Below, one piece after another: positions 1 through 10,183 of a stretch of 64,000 bases of DNA (position 1 is the stretch's first letter; the number at the start of each line of letters is the position of its first letter). This DNA comes from Benincasa hispida. Taxonomy: Eukaryota > Streptophyta > Magnoliopsida > Cucurbitales > Cucurbitaceae. The position numbers and the translations under genes are program-made. The DNA is taken from positions 23,532,501 through 23,596,500 of the forward strand of contig NC_052359.1 of the NCBI RefSeq assembly GCF_009727055.1, given 5' to 3'. Below the pieces are notes generated by a model. That model worked only from the letters and a program-made list of their open reading frames with translations, was not told the origin of the DNA and did not search any database.

Positions 1-650
1 GTATAAGTAGTTCGTTCGGTGATTTATAAATTTTATTTGTATAGCTAGGGTTTACGGGCGACGATAAACTCAACTATACCTAAGAGACAGAGTCCCTTGT
101 GGAATGCTACTACTCTAGTGATGATGAAGACGTCACTCCATGCTTTCCAATTTGTGAGGTTAAGGAGGATTCAAAGCCTAAATCCGATGAGATCCAGGTA
201 ATAGAGTTAGAGGTTAAAAGGCCTTGCCCTGTTCTAACTCCTGGTATTTTGTATATATTCGAGTTTTGTTCTCCTAGTCCACAAGAGTTTGTTACGTCTT
301 TTCTTTCTTTGGACTTTTTAGAGTTACTTAAGTCTTTTGATTCTTTCTTTTTACCTTTTCAAAATGCAATCTGTCTGGTTTCCTTTAGAAGATGAGAAGC
401 CTTATAGCCTTACTGGGCTTATTGACTCATCCAAGAAAGTACCAGAGAAATACGAGAATTTATTTGTACCTTAACAGAAGACAGGTCACATTGAGCAATC
501 GACATTAAAAATTTGCCCTTCCTGGAGGAAGCCAGGTGAAAAATTTACTACTTTCCTTTACTACTTTCTAGTTTAACTTCTTGTTTTTCTTGTGTATGTT
601 CTTTCTCTCAGCCCTAAAACAGAAGATCAATTTACGACAGCACTCTTACC
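1..650 (+). mobile_element. Athila-like gypsy element, 3' internal region (left part)
   Basis: This stretch is the internal 3' part of a Ty3/gypsy Athila-like element. A 98-codon ORF at 99-395 has an acidic start (SSDDEDVTP) and matches no domain I recognise; it may be the tail of the polyprotein or of a third ORF. The block around 490-535 (gagcaatcgacattaaa followed by a cctggaggaagccagg segment) resembles the non-coding signature after the last ORF of Athila elements, and a related block lies near 21420 in a second Athila copy. The region is split by a copia solo LTR and resumes at 2616. The class is inferred from the shared 3' signature and from the polypurine tract and LTR that follow at 3776-3793. 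Confidence 0.5.
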
Positions 651-2610
651 TATTGGGATTGGTGTCATAATTCTCCCGGAGTCTCGTAGTTTGTAAACAG
701 TACACATTGTTATGAATAACATAAGAGTTATTTTATTTGGCATTTACTCATATCCAATAAACAAAGCTCCATGGTTATTGTATGTAAACTTAAGCATGTA
801 TATGAGATATACAAGTGGATCATGCCTTAAGTGATAACCTAAAAAGGTCTATACTATAAGGATTAAGGAGGGATACCTAATCCTGGTGACACTTTGGATG
901 TGGCTTGTTTTGTAGAGGTTCGAAAGTGTAGTGAACTACTACAGATGGTAGATCCTGACTATTCAGATGGAGACATGCGAGCAGGGGTGTCCTATACAAA
1001 GAGCATGTATAAGACCAGACCACGAGATGACTAGTTTCTTTATATAACCCCGTTGATACTTGAGACTTACATCTCACCTAAACGACCATAGGTGACATGA
1101 CCTCAATCCTGAGTGTTTTGGGAACTCCTTCGATTGAGGGCGTTTCTTTAATTAGTATGGGGATTTGTCTGATTTGGAGATGAGAACCTAGTTATACAAG
1201 ATGAAATTCACTCCTTCCCTGAAGCAGGGGTAAGTAGATAGATTGCTCCCTTAAGGGCTGATTCCGGATCTTGAACATAGTGGCCACAACATCTCTTTGG
1301 AAGAGAGGACTTAGTCATAGTAGGACTATGAGTTATGTTCATTAGAGAGATCAGTGGTACATAAGGAGTTAGATGTAACTACAGAGGCATAACGGTTATT
1401 GGCCCAGCTACACTTACGAGCGATCTATGAAGGGTTATCGCACTGTTGATTGGTTGATATGGACACATAATATATCTATAGTAAGGAGAATGCAGCTATC
1501 GGTCTTTAGTGGAGTGCCTGGAAGTTAACGGATGGTGGATCCCGTGACTAAAGAGTTTAGTCAGTTATTCACATGTCGTTGGAGCTTCAAGCTACAGGTC
1601 CATAAGATCCCCTTGGCAGCTCAATGGATTCAAGTTGAAAATCAGTTCTTGGTGTTGATTTGAATGTTAAAATTGACAAGATGAAATTCGATTATATATG
1701 ATATGATCGGTGTGATGTATGAGATACATCAAGTAGAGGATTAATGTAAATGAGATTTACATTAAGTACCATAAAATAAAAAAAGAAATATGGTTTATAT
1801 ATTTCATGAGATGAAATCTTAAAACTATAGGTTAGAAATATAATATGGTAAGTTGGTTATTATATATATTTATAATAATATTAATTATTGGATAATTATA
1901 TCTTTTTCTCTAATAATCAATTGAGTGAGAGGTTATTGGTAGTTCCATGCTAACCGTGAGATAAAAGGAAAAATATTTTCCTAATTTTAGTAGTTGTTGT
2001 GAGAGTTGCTATTTCTCGGAAACTCAATCACTGTTTGTTGTCAAGTGAATAGGATGCACTAAACGATAGCTGTAAAGAGACTAAACGATCGTGGAGTGAC
2101 ACTACTCAATCACGATTGGGCATCGTCTATACGATAGACTCTTGTCATCTCCCACTTGCTCAATCGTTTACATGATTGTTATTCCTCCGGTCTCTTCCCC
2201 TAACCAAGTCCACATAGAGCCCACACTTCTGGATTCTTACATCGAGAATACCAAGGTAGCCATTGTCATGGTGTCTTACTCAACTCGACTGTGTCGAGGT
2301 GTTAGAAGTCATTTGATGAGTTCGTGGTTGCTGATTGATCGTGCTGTGTTGCAGTCGCTATGATCGAGTGTTCGTGTGTTGAAGTCTTGGAGATTGAACG
2401 AGCGTTCGTGATCAAGGGAGTTTAAAGATGAGTCTTCAAAGGTATTTTTAATCTTTCCCTTGATCTTAATGTAAAGCATGCGGTAATTTCATATTGTGCA
2501 TGTCCTGTAAGTTTTCGTTTCTTGATTGTAATTGTGTATGTTCAAATACGAATGGAATTTGGAACGATCATTTCACTGCTCATGGAAATCCTCATGTCTG
2601 ATTTCCTTCA
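651..2610 (+). mobile_element. Ty1/copia solo LTR, family B
   Basis: A single LTR of about 1.96 kb with no internal region beside it. The 5-bp target duplication TTACC is seen at 646-650 and again at 2611-2615. The start has decayed from TG to TA (tattgggattggtgtc) and the end is ttccttca. The body matches the other family B copies at 28745-30816 and 33726-35800, for example in the block on a tRNA-free 3' half that starts with catgcctta-agtgataacc near 825. Segments such as the GATCG-containing cluster at 2058-2140 also recur in those copies. A solo LTR with a target duplication is the usual product of recombination between the two LTRs of a full insertion. It interrupts the Athila-like element on both sides. 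Confidence 0.85.
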
Positions 2611-2615
2611 TTACC

Positions 2616-3775
2616 ATCATTCTGTGTGCGAAAACGTCATCAGGGTAGGTTTTTTGTTCCCTTGACCCTTTTATTGTACTGGGCTTAAATTAGAGATACA
2701 TTAGGGACAATGTATCATTTTAAGTTTGGAGTGGGGTATGTTGTGACTGTTGGGGTCCTGCGCTGTGCTCGAACGATGTTTGTGTGCTTTAATTTGCTTG
2801 CTTGCTCTCTTGCTTGGTTTGTTATGATGAGTATTTGATGACACACCCTTTTTTGTGATTAGGATTGCATGAAACTATGTTTAAAGAGCATGATCACGAT
2901 TTAGCCCCTTTTTTAAAAATTAAAAAAAAAATTCTTATCTTTCATGCATCTTTAAGTTCCTTGTCCAAGGAAATTAGGACTTGCATGCTTAGAGTTGTAT
3001 TATCGGGCTTATGTTTTTGTTGTCACTCCGAAAGGCCTAGGTGATACATGGTAAGTGATCGAAAGCTCAACCTAGTACTGCATGCTTAAGTTTTTGAAAA
3101 ACTCTTGTTTTGTATTGTAAAAGCCAAGTGTAGAATATGTAAAAAGAAAGTTTTTAAAAGGCAGAGCGTGTTGTAAAGTAAAAGCAAGTTTATATGTTAT
3201 TTTTTAAGGGGATTACTTCTCTTACTTGGGGTTATGGTACCTGGGGTGGTTATGACACTCATAGTTTCCCTTTGAGCTAAAGTACCCCGAGAAATGAGTA
3301 AGCTTCAGCACCTTGTCAGGAAAAATTTCTTGAAGTTGAATGACTCGCATGACACCCATGTGGGCAAGCCAAAACGATAGATAAGGTTTCTTCTTTCGTG
3401 TAAAGTAAAAAAAAAAAAGTGAAGAAAAAATAGAATAAAAGTTTGGTTTCCTTAAGTGTGTCATTACAAAGTTGAGTCTAGGAAGCTTAGCTCTTGAACC
3501 TTCAAGCCAGTATAGAAGGAAAATGAATTGAGGGCCTTATAAAACAATTCCAGGTTTTGCGAGCTTAATTAGTAGGGCTTTTCACTCACTCGTGCATGAA
3601 TAGTTTAGAATCATTTTTAAAATATGCTTCATTGATTGATTGTAATCGAATTTCATTTTTTATTGAAAGTCTCATCCTTATAGACTATTGAGACGAGAGT
3701 AACAGCCTTTGTGATAGAGTAAACATAATTTTCTTTGTGAATGTGTGATTCTACCTTGCTCGAGGACGATCAAGA
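2616..3775 (+). mobile_element. Athila-like 3' untranslated region (right part)
   Basis: Continuation of the Athila-like 3' region after the solo LTR. Near 2695-2740 it contains cattagggacaatgtatc followed by an aagtttggagtgggg tract, the same arrangement as at 21745-21785 in the second Athila copy. At 3347-3377 it holds a gcatgacacccatgtggg block followed by caagccaaaacga, which recurs twice at 50729-50756 and 50889-50920 in the gypsy element further right. No ORF here has coding features; the 80-codon minus-strand ORF at 3222-3464 runs through this shared non-coding block. Confidence 0.55.
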
Positions 3776-3792
3776 ATTAAGTTGGCGGTGTT
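3776..3792 (+). other. Polypurine tract-like site of the Athila element
   Basis: Purine-rich aattaagttggcggtg stretch directly before the LTR start at 3793, preceded by a gctcgaggacgatcaag segment. It corresponds to the aatttgggggtg tract before the LTR at 51241. It would prime plus-strand DNA synthesis. Confidence 0.5.
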
Positions 3793-4023
3793 TGATAGCA
3801 CCGAAAATGTGTTATTTTCCTCTTCTTAATTCTAGTCGTTACTATGTTTAATGTGTTTATTTAGTGATTTTACTGGTATCGAGCATCTTGGAGGTAGAAT
3901 TCGCCATTATGAGCAATTCGGGATTAACTTGGAGCAATTAGGAGCTAATTTGAGCAACTGTGCTTCAAAAGGACATGACGAATAAAAATGCCCCTGGACA
4001 GAGCATCACAACGCACAAACGAG
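3793..4023 (+). mobile_element. Athila-like 3' LTR, 5' fragment
   Basis: Begins tgatagcaccgaaaatgtg directly after the polypurine tract. Its text, with repeated gagcaatt and ggagctaa words, is of the same type as the Athila LTR starting at 17146. Only about 230 bp remain before sequence of a reverse copia LTR takes over at about 4024. Confidence 0.5.
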
Positions 4024-5052
4024 CTTATCCATTTACGAGCTCGTTGGGCGACCACGTGGACCTACAGATCATGGGCTTCAATGATTCAAGATTCATCGGC
4101 TAAACTCATTAGTCCGATCTAACCCCCGTTCATTAACTAATGGTACACTCTACTATAGCCCATAGTTGAACTCCCTTCACTGTAGATATATTATGTCCAC
4201 TTAATAACCATAATTAGTAAGTCGATCCTTCGCAAGTTGTTCGTAATCACAGCTAGGTCAAAAATATCGTTTTACCTCTATCAATACATCTTGTTTCTTA
4301 TGTTCTTACTGATCCTCTAATGAACAATTCTGATTCATAATCTTTATGAATCAAATCCTTTCTTTATCATGAGAAGGCGGGGCCCCGATTGTTCAAGACC
4401 TACAGTCAGTACTTAAGAGAACAACCTATCAACTAACAAGGTAGGAGTGAATTCCATCTTGTAAGGCTATGTCCCTAACTATTCATCAAGTCTTATCCCC
4501 AAAATGGTAAGCTTATTGAGCATTGCTATTGGACTACTCTCACCGTTTGCAGATCAAAGGATAATCCTGAACAAAAAGGAGTTCATAGCTAGCTCAGGAT
4601 TAAGATCGAGTTAACCTAGGTTATATAATAAATGAAATAGTCAGTTTTAACAGTAAACGGTCGTTATAAAGAAAAGTGACTATTTTTGTGGTTCAGTCTA
4701 TATGCAAACTCATTGCATAGGATGCCCCCACTCTCATGTCTCAACATGAACGATTTATGGATCACATCGCTTGTAGTACCTTACAACTTCTTGTAACAGC
4801 TACAGAGTGGGTCACATCCAATTGTGTTACCATGATGAGATACCCAATTTCATCCATATACTTATTAGACCATTTAGGCTATATACTGTCAACTTAATCC
4901 TATATATGTCACTACATAAAGTTACAGCATTCAGACTATAGCCAAAGATGCGTTTATTGGATTTTCATAATAAGATGCAAAATCAACAAGTCATTGTTAT
5001 TGATAAAATAGAATTTTTAACACAAACTGCGAGTTCTAGGACATTCCCAATA
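4024..5052 (-). mobile_element. Ty1/copia LTR fragment, family A type, minus strand
   Basis: Reverse-oriented copia LTR truncated at its left (3') side. It starts in the region equivalent to the cgagctag-tagagggacc segment of the other copies and runs to the LTR 5' terminus, read here as a gagttctaggacattcccaata-like end. The landmark ccactgtagatatatt-type block and the gatcaaaggataatcc block match the copies at 26610-28545 and 42675-44492. No target duplication was found. The left junction is with the Athila LTR and the right junction with a SIRE-type RT remnant. Confidence 0.7.
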
Positions 5053-5440
5053 GAACCGAAGAATGACATAGAAGCCCTATAAGATGAATGTTGGGTCAAT
5101 GCAATGCAAGAGAAACTTAGGCAATTTGTTAGAAATGATGTATGGACTCTTGTCCCTAGACTTGAGCCTGTGAATGTAATTGGGACAAAATGGATCTTCA
5201 ACAGATGAAAATGGGAATGTAATTACAAATAAAGCAAGATTAGCGGTTTAAGGCTGGAAGAAATTAAACTTGTTCTTGGTATTTCTGGTCTTCTAAAATT
5301 CAAACTATACGAAATAGATGTAAAGGGTGCCTTTCTATATGGTTATCTGAAAGAAGAAGTGTATGTTACTCCACCCAAAAGATTTGTAGAGGCTGATCGA
5401 TTTGAGGCCCTGAGAGCTGCTTTGGGTCTGTGCATTTTGA
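5053..5440 (+). pseudogene. Reverse transcriptase remnant, SIRE/Maximus-type copia
   Basis: The N-terminal half of a Ty1/copia reverse transcriptase can be read in shifting frames. Recognisable pieces are AMQEKLRQFVRNDVWTLVPR (about 5098-5160), NVIGTKWIF (about 5173-5200), and KLYEIDVKGAFLYGYLKEEV followed by YVTPPKRF (about 5302-5390). In the family this domain copies element RNA into DNA. The wording, a glutamine-phenylalanine-valine-arginine helix followed by WTLVPR and the DVK-AFL-GYL-EEVYV segment, fits the SIRE lineage. Stops and frameshifts (for example after the ATKWIF-like stretch near 5200) make it non-functional, and the catalytic YVDD half and RNase H are missing. It is followed by an envelope-like ORF, as SIRE elements have. 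Confidence 0.75.
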
Positions 5441-5579
5441 AAGCATAACAGTTAATTTTTTGGACCAGTCTCGAATTGAATGTGGCCTATCTTGTTTGGT
5501 AACAAAAAGGACTCATCAATGTGACAATCGTCTTAATTATGGTGTTTGAAAGGAGCACTAGGTAGGGAACACATACTTC

Positions 5580-7450
5580 TGATTCTGCTGTTATAGAAAA
5601 AGAAAATATTCATGTATTCAATAAGAATCTGTTAAATGAATTTGTTGGTAAAATAATTTTTGAGACAATTGTCTCTATATCCACACTCCATGTGACGGCT
5701 ACTGTTGATTTGAATGTTGAAAAAGTTGTTGATAAATCTAAGCATTTTGTTAAGGAGGGTGTTAATGCTTCTCTTGAGACAACTACCATGACTGAACCAG
5801 GAAATGTGAATCATGATTTTGTTGGTAACACATTGTCTACTGATGAGAATTTGAAGGATGCAGTTTTGCTGGTATTGACTGCCATGACTGAACCAGTAAA
5901 CAGAATCCTGAAAAATCCCCTAATTCTACAAATGGTTCTAATGAAGATATTGATGATAATAATCCTCTTGCTGAGCTTCGGCCAAAGAGATCAAATAAGA
6001 ATGTCGATGTTGGTGTTGATACTGACAATGACATTGTTGTTGCAGTTGATGTTGATGCTTCACATGAGACATCAGACAATGACTATGAAAAGTCTTCTTT
6101 TGAGGAGGATTCCAACTAAGGCTTCCATTGCAATCTTGATATTAAGGTCACCAGATAGAGTATCTTTCCATACCGAGGAGGGCGCTAGTTTGTGGAAATA
6201 TATGGTGAAGAGAAATATTATTGAAGAAAAAGAACTGTCAGAGCGCACCCAAGATTATCTTGATTTAATGGAATTGCCTCTTAATGCCAGCTTAGAAAGA
6301 ATAGTGTTGAATCTGAAACCTTATTATTCCCAACTTGTAAGAGAGATTTTTGTGAATTTGTCCTTAAAATTTGCTGATCCTATCTATCCAGAACTAGTGC
6401 GGGTTATTCTTCTCAAAGGCGTGCTTGATTTTTTTTTTTTTTTTTTTTTTTGCCAGAAAGAGGGAGAGTTGTTTGGCTTGGCTTGTTATTAATGAATTTG
6501 GTTCTATTTTTTTTTTTTTTCTGTTCATACTTCTGTCACTGTTTTGGGTCCTAATGTTTCTATTCTGATTTTTTTTAATATGAAAGTGTGTATGCTCGTA
6601 TTACATTTGTAATGTCAGTATTTGATAAGGTACACATTAGGTAACATGCTTTTGTTTCTCTACTGCTATGATCAACCAATTTATTTGTCGTAATGTACCT
6701 AAAAATGTGAGAGGATAACGTCCTTCTTCAAGAGATTTAATGTTTGAGTTGATTGGAGAAGATCGTTTCACTTGGCCATGTAAGGGTCAACTATCTATAG
6801 TTGCCTTAAGTGTTAAATATGCCCTTTTGCATAAGATTGGAATTTATAATAGATGTCATTCTTTGCACAAATCTGGTTTTTCTATTGCTCTTGCTACCTT
6901 AATATATCATATTGGGACTAGATCACAGTTCAATTATGGTGTGTTTGTAATCAATCAAGTTAAATGTCACATTAGGTCCACAACTCTGAATTTCCTATTT
7001 GTTTCCTCGCGTTATCTGTGGTATCCTATTATCTCTGAAGCCTGATCTTCTCACTACTTCACGTGTTGTTGGCCCATCTCTAAGTTTCTTCTCCATCAAT
7101 CCTAAACTTCTGCAAGGTCACCATGTTCCTGATCTAGACACTACCAGGATCACTTATAATCTTGATGACTCGAGTCAAGATTTAATAGTTTCTTCGTTCG
7201 ATAGTCATATCCAACTGTTTTCCACTAAATCTCGTGACAATAAGTCTTTGGTGCACCAACTTTAGGAGAGAAAGGATGCAATGGAAAAGGTTTTACAGAT
7301 CATATGTGGTCTGTCTTGTCTAGTGATGCAGAAGGTTCCTCTTATCAACCGCGGATTTTTTGTTTGTTCGGCCTTCGGGATTAGTGTTGTCGTAACCGCT
7401 CCTGGCCAGAGTAAAGATAATTTATTTTCACTGATCCAAGACTTATACCA
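5580..7450 (+). pseudogene. Envelope-like third ORF of a SIRE-type copia element, broken
   Basis: Coding traces run across three frames. First is an acidic, repetitive stretch (5692-6110) containing short direct repeats of TAMTEP and TEPVN words and a PLAELRPKRSNKN segment. Next is a helical domain (6113-6430) with SFHTEEGASLWKYM and REIFVNLSLKFADP. The third part (6740-7265) contains FTWPCKGQLSIVALSVKYAL, LIYHIGTRSQFNYG and FPRVICGILLSLKPD. A poly-T run at about 6428-6451 breaks the ORF, and a frameshift near 7000 moves the reading frame. Proteins of this kind are annotated in some plant genomes as envelope-like or putative plant transposon proteins; the function is not established. Position between a copia RT and a copia polypurine tract plus LTR supports a SIRE third ORF. 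It is a decayed copy. Confidence 0.65.
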
Positions 7451-7454
7451 CAAA

Positions 7455-8600
7455 TGTAGTAAAGTGGTAAGATTGGGGTCGAATCCACAGGGAGACTATT
7501 GAATTAACTTAGGTCAATTTATGAATTCCATTTGAAATGTTTTTTATGGTTTTTTTTTTTTTGTAAAATAAATTAAAAAATCAAACAGGGAAAAATAAGA
7601 GTTAGCGCAGAAAAGGGTTGAATCAAATTGACAGAAATATTGGGATTAGTTTATATGCTTTTTATTTTCTGTCATTAAGTACTAGTTAATTTCTCCAATT
7701 CTATGAACTTCTTAACCTATTAGAAATTCTAATAGCCCAATTAGCCAATTTTGATAAAAATCTAAATCAGCACTAATTCAGTTTATAACTTTTCCTTCGC
7801 AACGACATACAAGTTAAAACTAAAAAGCATTAAGAAAGGGTTCAATTATTGAGACACACTACAAGCCGGACAATCACATCTTATAGCATGATTTATTAGG
7901 AAGGATTATACTAGGGCATACATGAATTTGGCTAGAAACAATATATACCCTAAACATGCGATCCTAATACATGCAACTTAATCGATCAATTATGCACATG
8001 CTAGAATGATTTTGCATACAAGAAATTCAATAAATTAATTTTTCAGAAAAATTTATCAAAACTCTATAATTAATAAAACGAATCCACCCAAAGGTTTCAT
8101 AACAATTGAATAAATTAAACTAGTAAACTTCAAGAATTAAGACATACAAACTATCCCAAGAAAATTACATAGCCTCTAAAAGGCATATTGGAATTACAAT
8201 GATCAAAAGAGAGTCAAGGCTGACTATGGCGCTAATCGCTCGACAATTTGGCTTCAATGGCTCCCAAAGCCGGACTAAACTCTCAAAATTCACTCTTTTC
8301 TGCTTGCTACCCTGTACTTAATGCTATTGCCTTTCAGCATCAAATGAGGGTTGAATTAGGCTTGTGAAGAGTGTTACAGCGCTAGAACCGGGTAGAGTTG
8401 TCCTTCGGCATCTAAGCAGTGTGTTTAACTTCCGGTTTTTCCTCCCTTTTTGCTTGATTCTTCACCCTTGCAACGTACTTTCTCCATTGGGTCAATTCTT
8501 CTACAAAATAAGATAAATAAAACATAAAGATTACCCAAATATAGGAAAGTTATAGCCATAAACTTAGCTCTTTTTTAGAGCTAACACTGTTTTTAGGTGT
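7455..8600 (-). mobile_element. Reverse-oriented Athila-like LTR, diverged
   Basis: Non-coding block that shares architecture with the Athila solo LTR at 37907-39722. It has gtaagattggggtcgaatcc followed by acagggagac near 7465-7495, equivalent to the gtaagaggtcgatcccaag block near 38050. It also has an aatagcccaattagccaatt block at 7730-7750, equivalent to ctaatgccctaattagctaa near 38330. The ends are not certain and I found no target duplication. It interrupts the end of the envelope-like ORF. A hand alignment supports only the general relationship, so the family assignment is tentative. Confidence 0.4.
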
Positions 8601-8806
8601 TTTTTACAGCCAGAAAGGGGTAATGTTTGGTGGTCAGTTTTGGTTGGTTGTGTTTGGAGGGTTATGTCTCAATTATTTTCTTGGTTGGTTATGGTTTTGA
8701 ATTCTTGATGTTATTATTTTGTCAAGACATTCTTACATTCATCTGTGCTTCTTGTTGAATGGTAGATTGTTTTGTGTTTTTCCTATAAAAAAAATTATTA
8801 CAAGCT

Positions 8807-8817
8807 AAAGGAGGAGA
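8807..8817 (+). other. Polypurine tract of the SIRE-type copia element
   Basis: Sequence aaaggaggaga immediately followed by the LTR start tgttggagatc. This is the expected plus-strand primer site. Confidence 0.7.
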
Positions 8818-8818
8818 T

Positions 8819-9726
8819 TGTTGGAGATCTGGTTTGTTGGTTTTATAATTTTCTCTAAGGCAATGGTTCTATAGATGCCTCAAATAAAGTCTTAACATCC
8901 AATTGTGATATCAAAATATTTTCTTGCAAAATACTTTCCTTATCTAGAAATATTCGACTGTGATATTTAGTCAAATATTTTCCTTTATTGCGACACGACT
9001 TATTTTCTCCTTTTGGGAGATGTTTACTTTTCTGGATTCGTCTATAAAATGAGTGTCTTGGTTTATTTGTGATGAGCAGTTTTACTACGTCGATTTGTGT
9101 TTTTGAGAGCAACACATTTGCAGTATCCCGACCGAAATGTTCTCCATTGTGTTATTGCCCGTTGTTCACTTTATTCCGTTGTGTAAGTTCTTCATCCATT
9201 GATTGCAACACTTTAAAGATTATCACGGCTTAGTGGAAGGTTAAGCCATAGTTGCCAAAGAAGGGGTTCTCAGTCTTAGGGGGAGCCTAATACTTAGTTT
9301 CGGAGGAGGAGTTCTCCATTTTAGGGAGATCCTAAGAGTGATCAGTGAAGGGAGTTCGCTGACTTGAGGAAATATATCATCGTGAGAATGAGTCTCACAC
9401 ACTGTGGGGTGTCAAAGTGTCAGACATTAATATTAACATACTTAGGAGGAGCCTAAGTTCAGTTGAGAGGGAGTCTCACATCTGAAGGGAGCCTAGGTTT
9501 CGTGTGAGTTAGGCTCTACATGAGCCACTATAGTAGTCGGTGTATTACAGCTGTGTACTATGTTGTAAATTGCTTAACTCTTTAATATTAGTGGTTTATC
9601 TTTCCTTTGCTTTCTGCCCCTTAGAAGTAGGTGTTTATCACCAAACTGGGTTACGAATTGTTGTGTGCCCCCTAGAAGTAGGTATTTTTTTTCGTTATAG
9701 TTGTTGTCCATGCTTTTTGTTTAACA
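8819..9726 (+). mobile_element. 3' LTR of the SIRE-type copia element
   Basis: Starts tgttggagatctgg right after the polypurine tract, and ends at about 9726 (gtttaaca). The right end is a judgement from the CA terminus only. It carries a TATA-like box tataaaat at 9043-9050 with low-GC sequence upstream, and downstream a leader-like region with repeated ggaggag, gggagcctaa and gagtctcac words at 9260-9500. Together with the RT at 5053-5440 and the envelope-like ORF it gives a coherent but internally deleted SIRE-type element; no matching 5' LTR was seen in the window. Confidence 0.65.
9043..9050 (+). promoter_or_regulatory. TATA-like box in the SIRE-type LTR
   Basis: tataaaat in a cgtctataaaatgag context, about 225 bp into the LTR, where copia promoters usually lie. 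Confidence 0.45.
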
Positions 9727-10183
9727 TCAGTATATCGAGTGGCAAGTCGCCCTAGCGCTTTTTCATAAGTGTTTTCATGCAAGCCTATTTACTTAGTTGA
9801 TCACGTTAAGCCCATGGATTGATTAGAACATTAGATTAAATTGGCTAAATCTAACCTTACACTTTTTCATTCCTTAGGTTTCGTTCTTTCATTACTTATG
9901 ACCCTATGATTCTAGACGTCAAGCATTACTATAACTAAAACCTATTTGCTCCTCAAGTAAAGCATGCTTTCGTTACAAACTACGACATACATAGCATACA
10001 TGTTCAATGTAAGCTTTGAGATCACTAATCTATCACATTAATCGAACATAAATAAAACATGAATTCAAATGAAGAAACGAAAACAAGAATAATAAGAAAA
10101 TCCAAAGACCATTAATCAAAACCTCATTAATCCATAGAAAATATCCTAGAAAACCTAAAAATCGACGTTTAGGACTTTAGTGG
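9727..10183. other. Unassigned AT-rich stretch
   Basis: No ORF with coding character. It resembles reverse LTR-type sequence (runs of short A-rich words, a cctaaaaatcgacgtttagg segment) but I could not place it in a family. It probably continues at 12074 on the other side of the copia solo LTR. Confidence 0.3.

Noticed and set aside
5692..6492. A single 266-codon intact protein.
   Set aside because: The frame shifts between coding traces and its C-terminal part reads a poly-T run as phenylalanine; the conserved blocks are in other frames.
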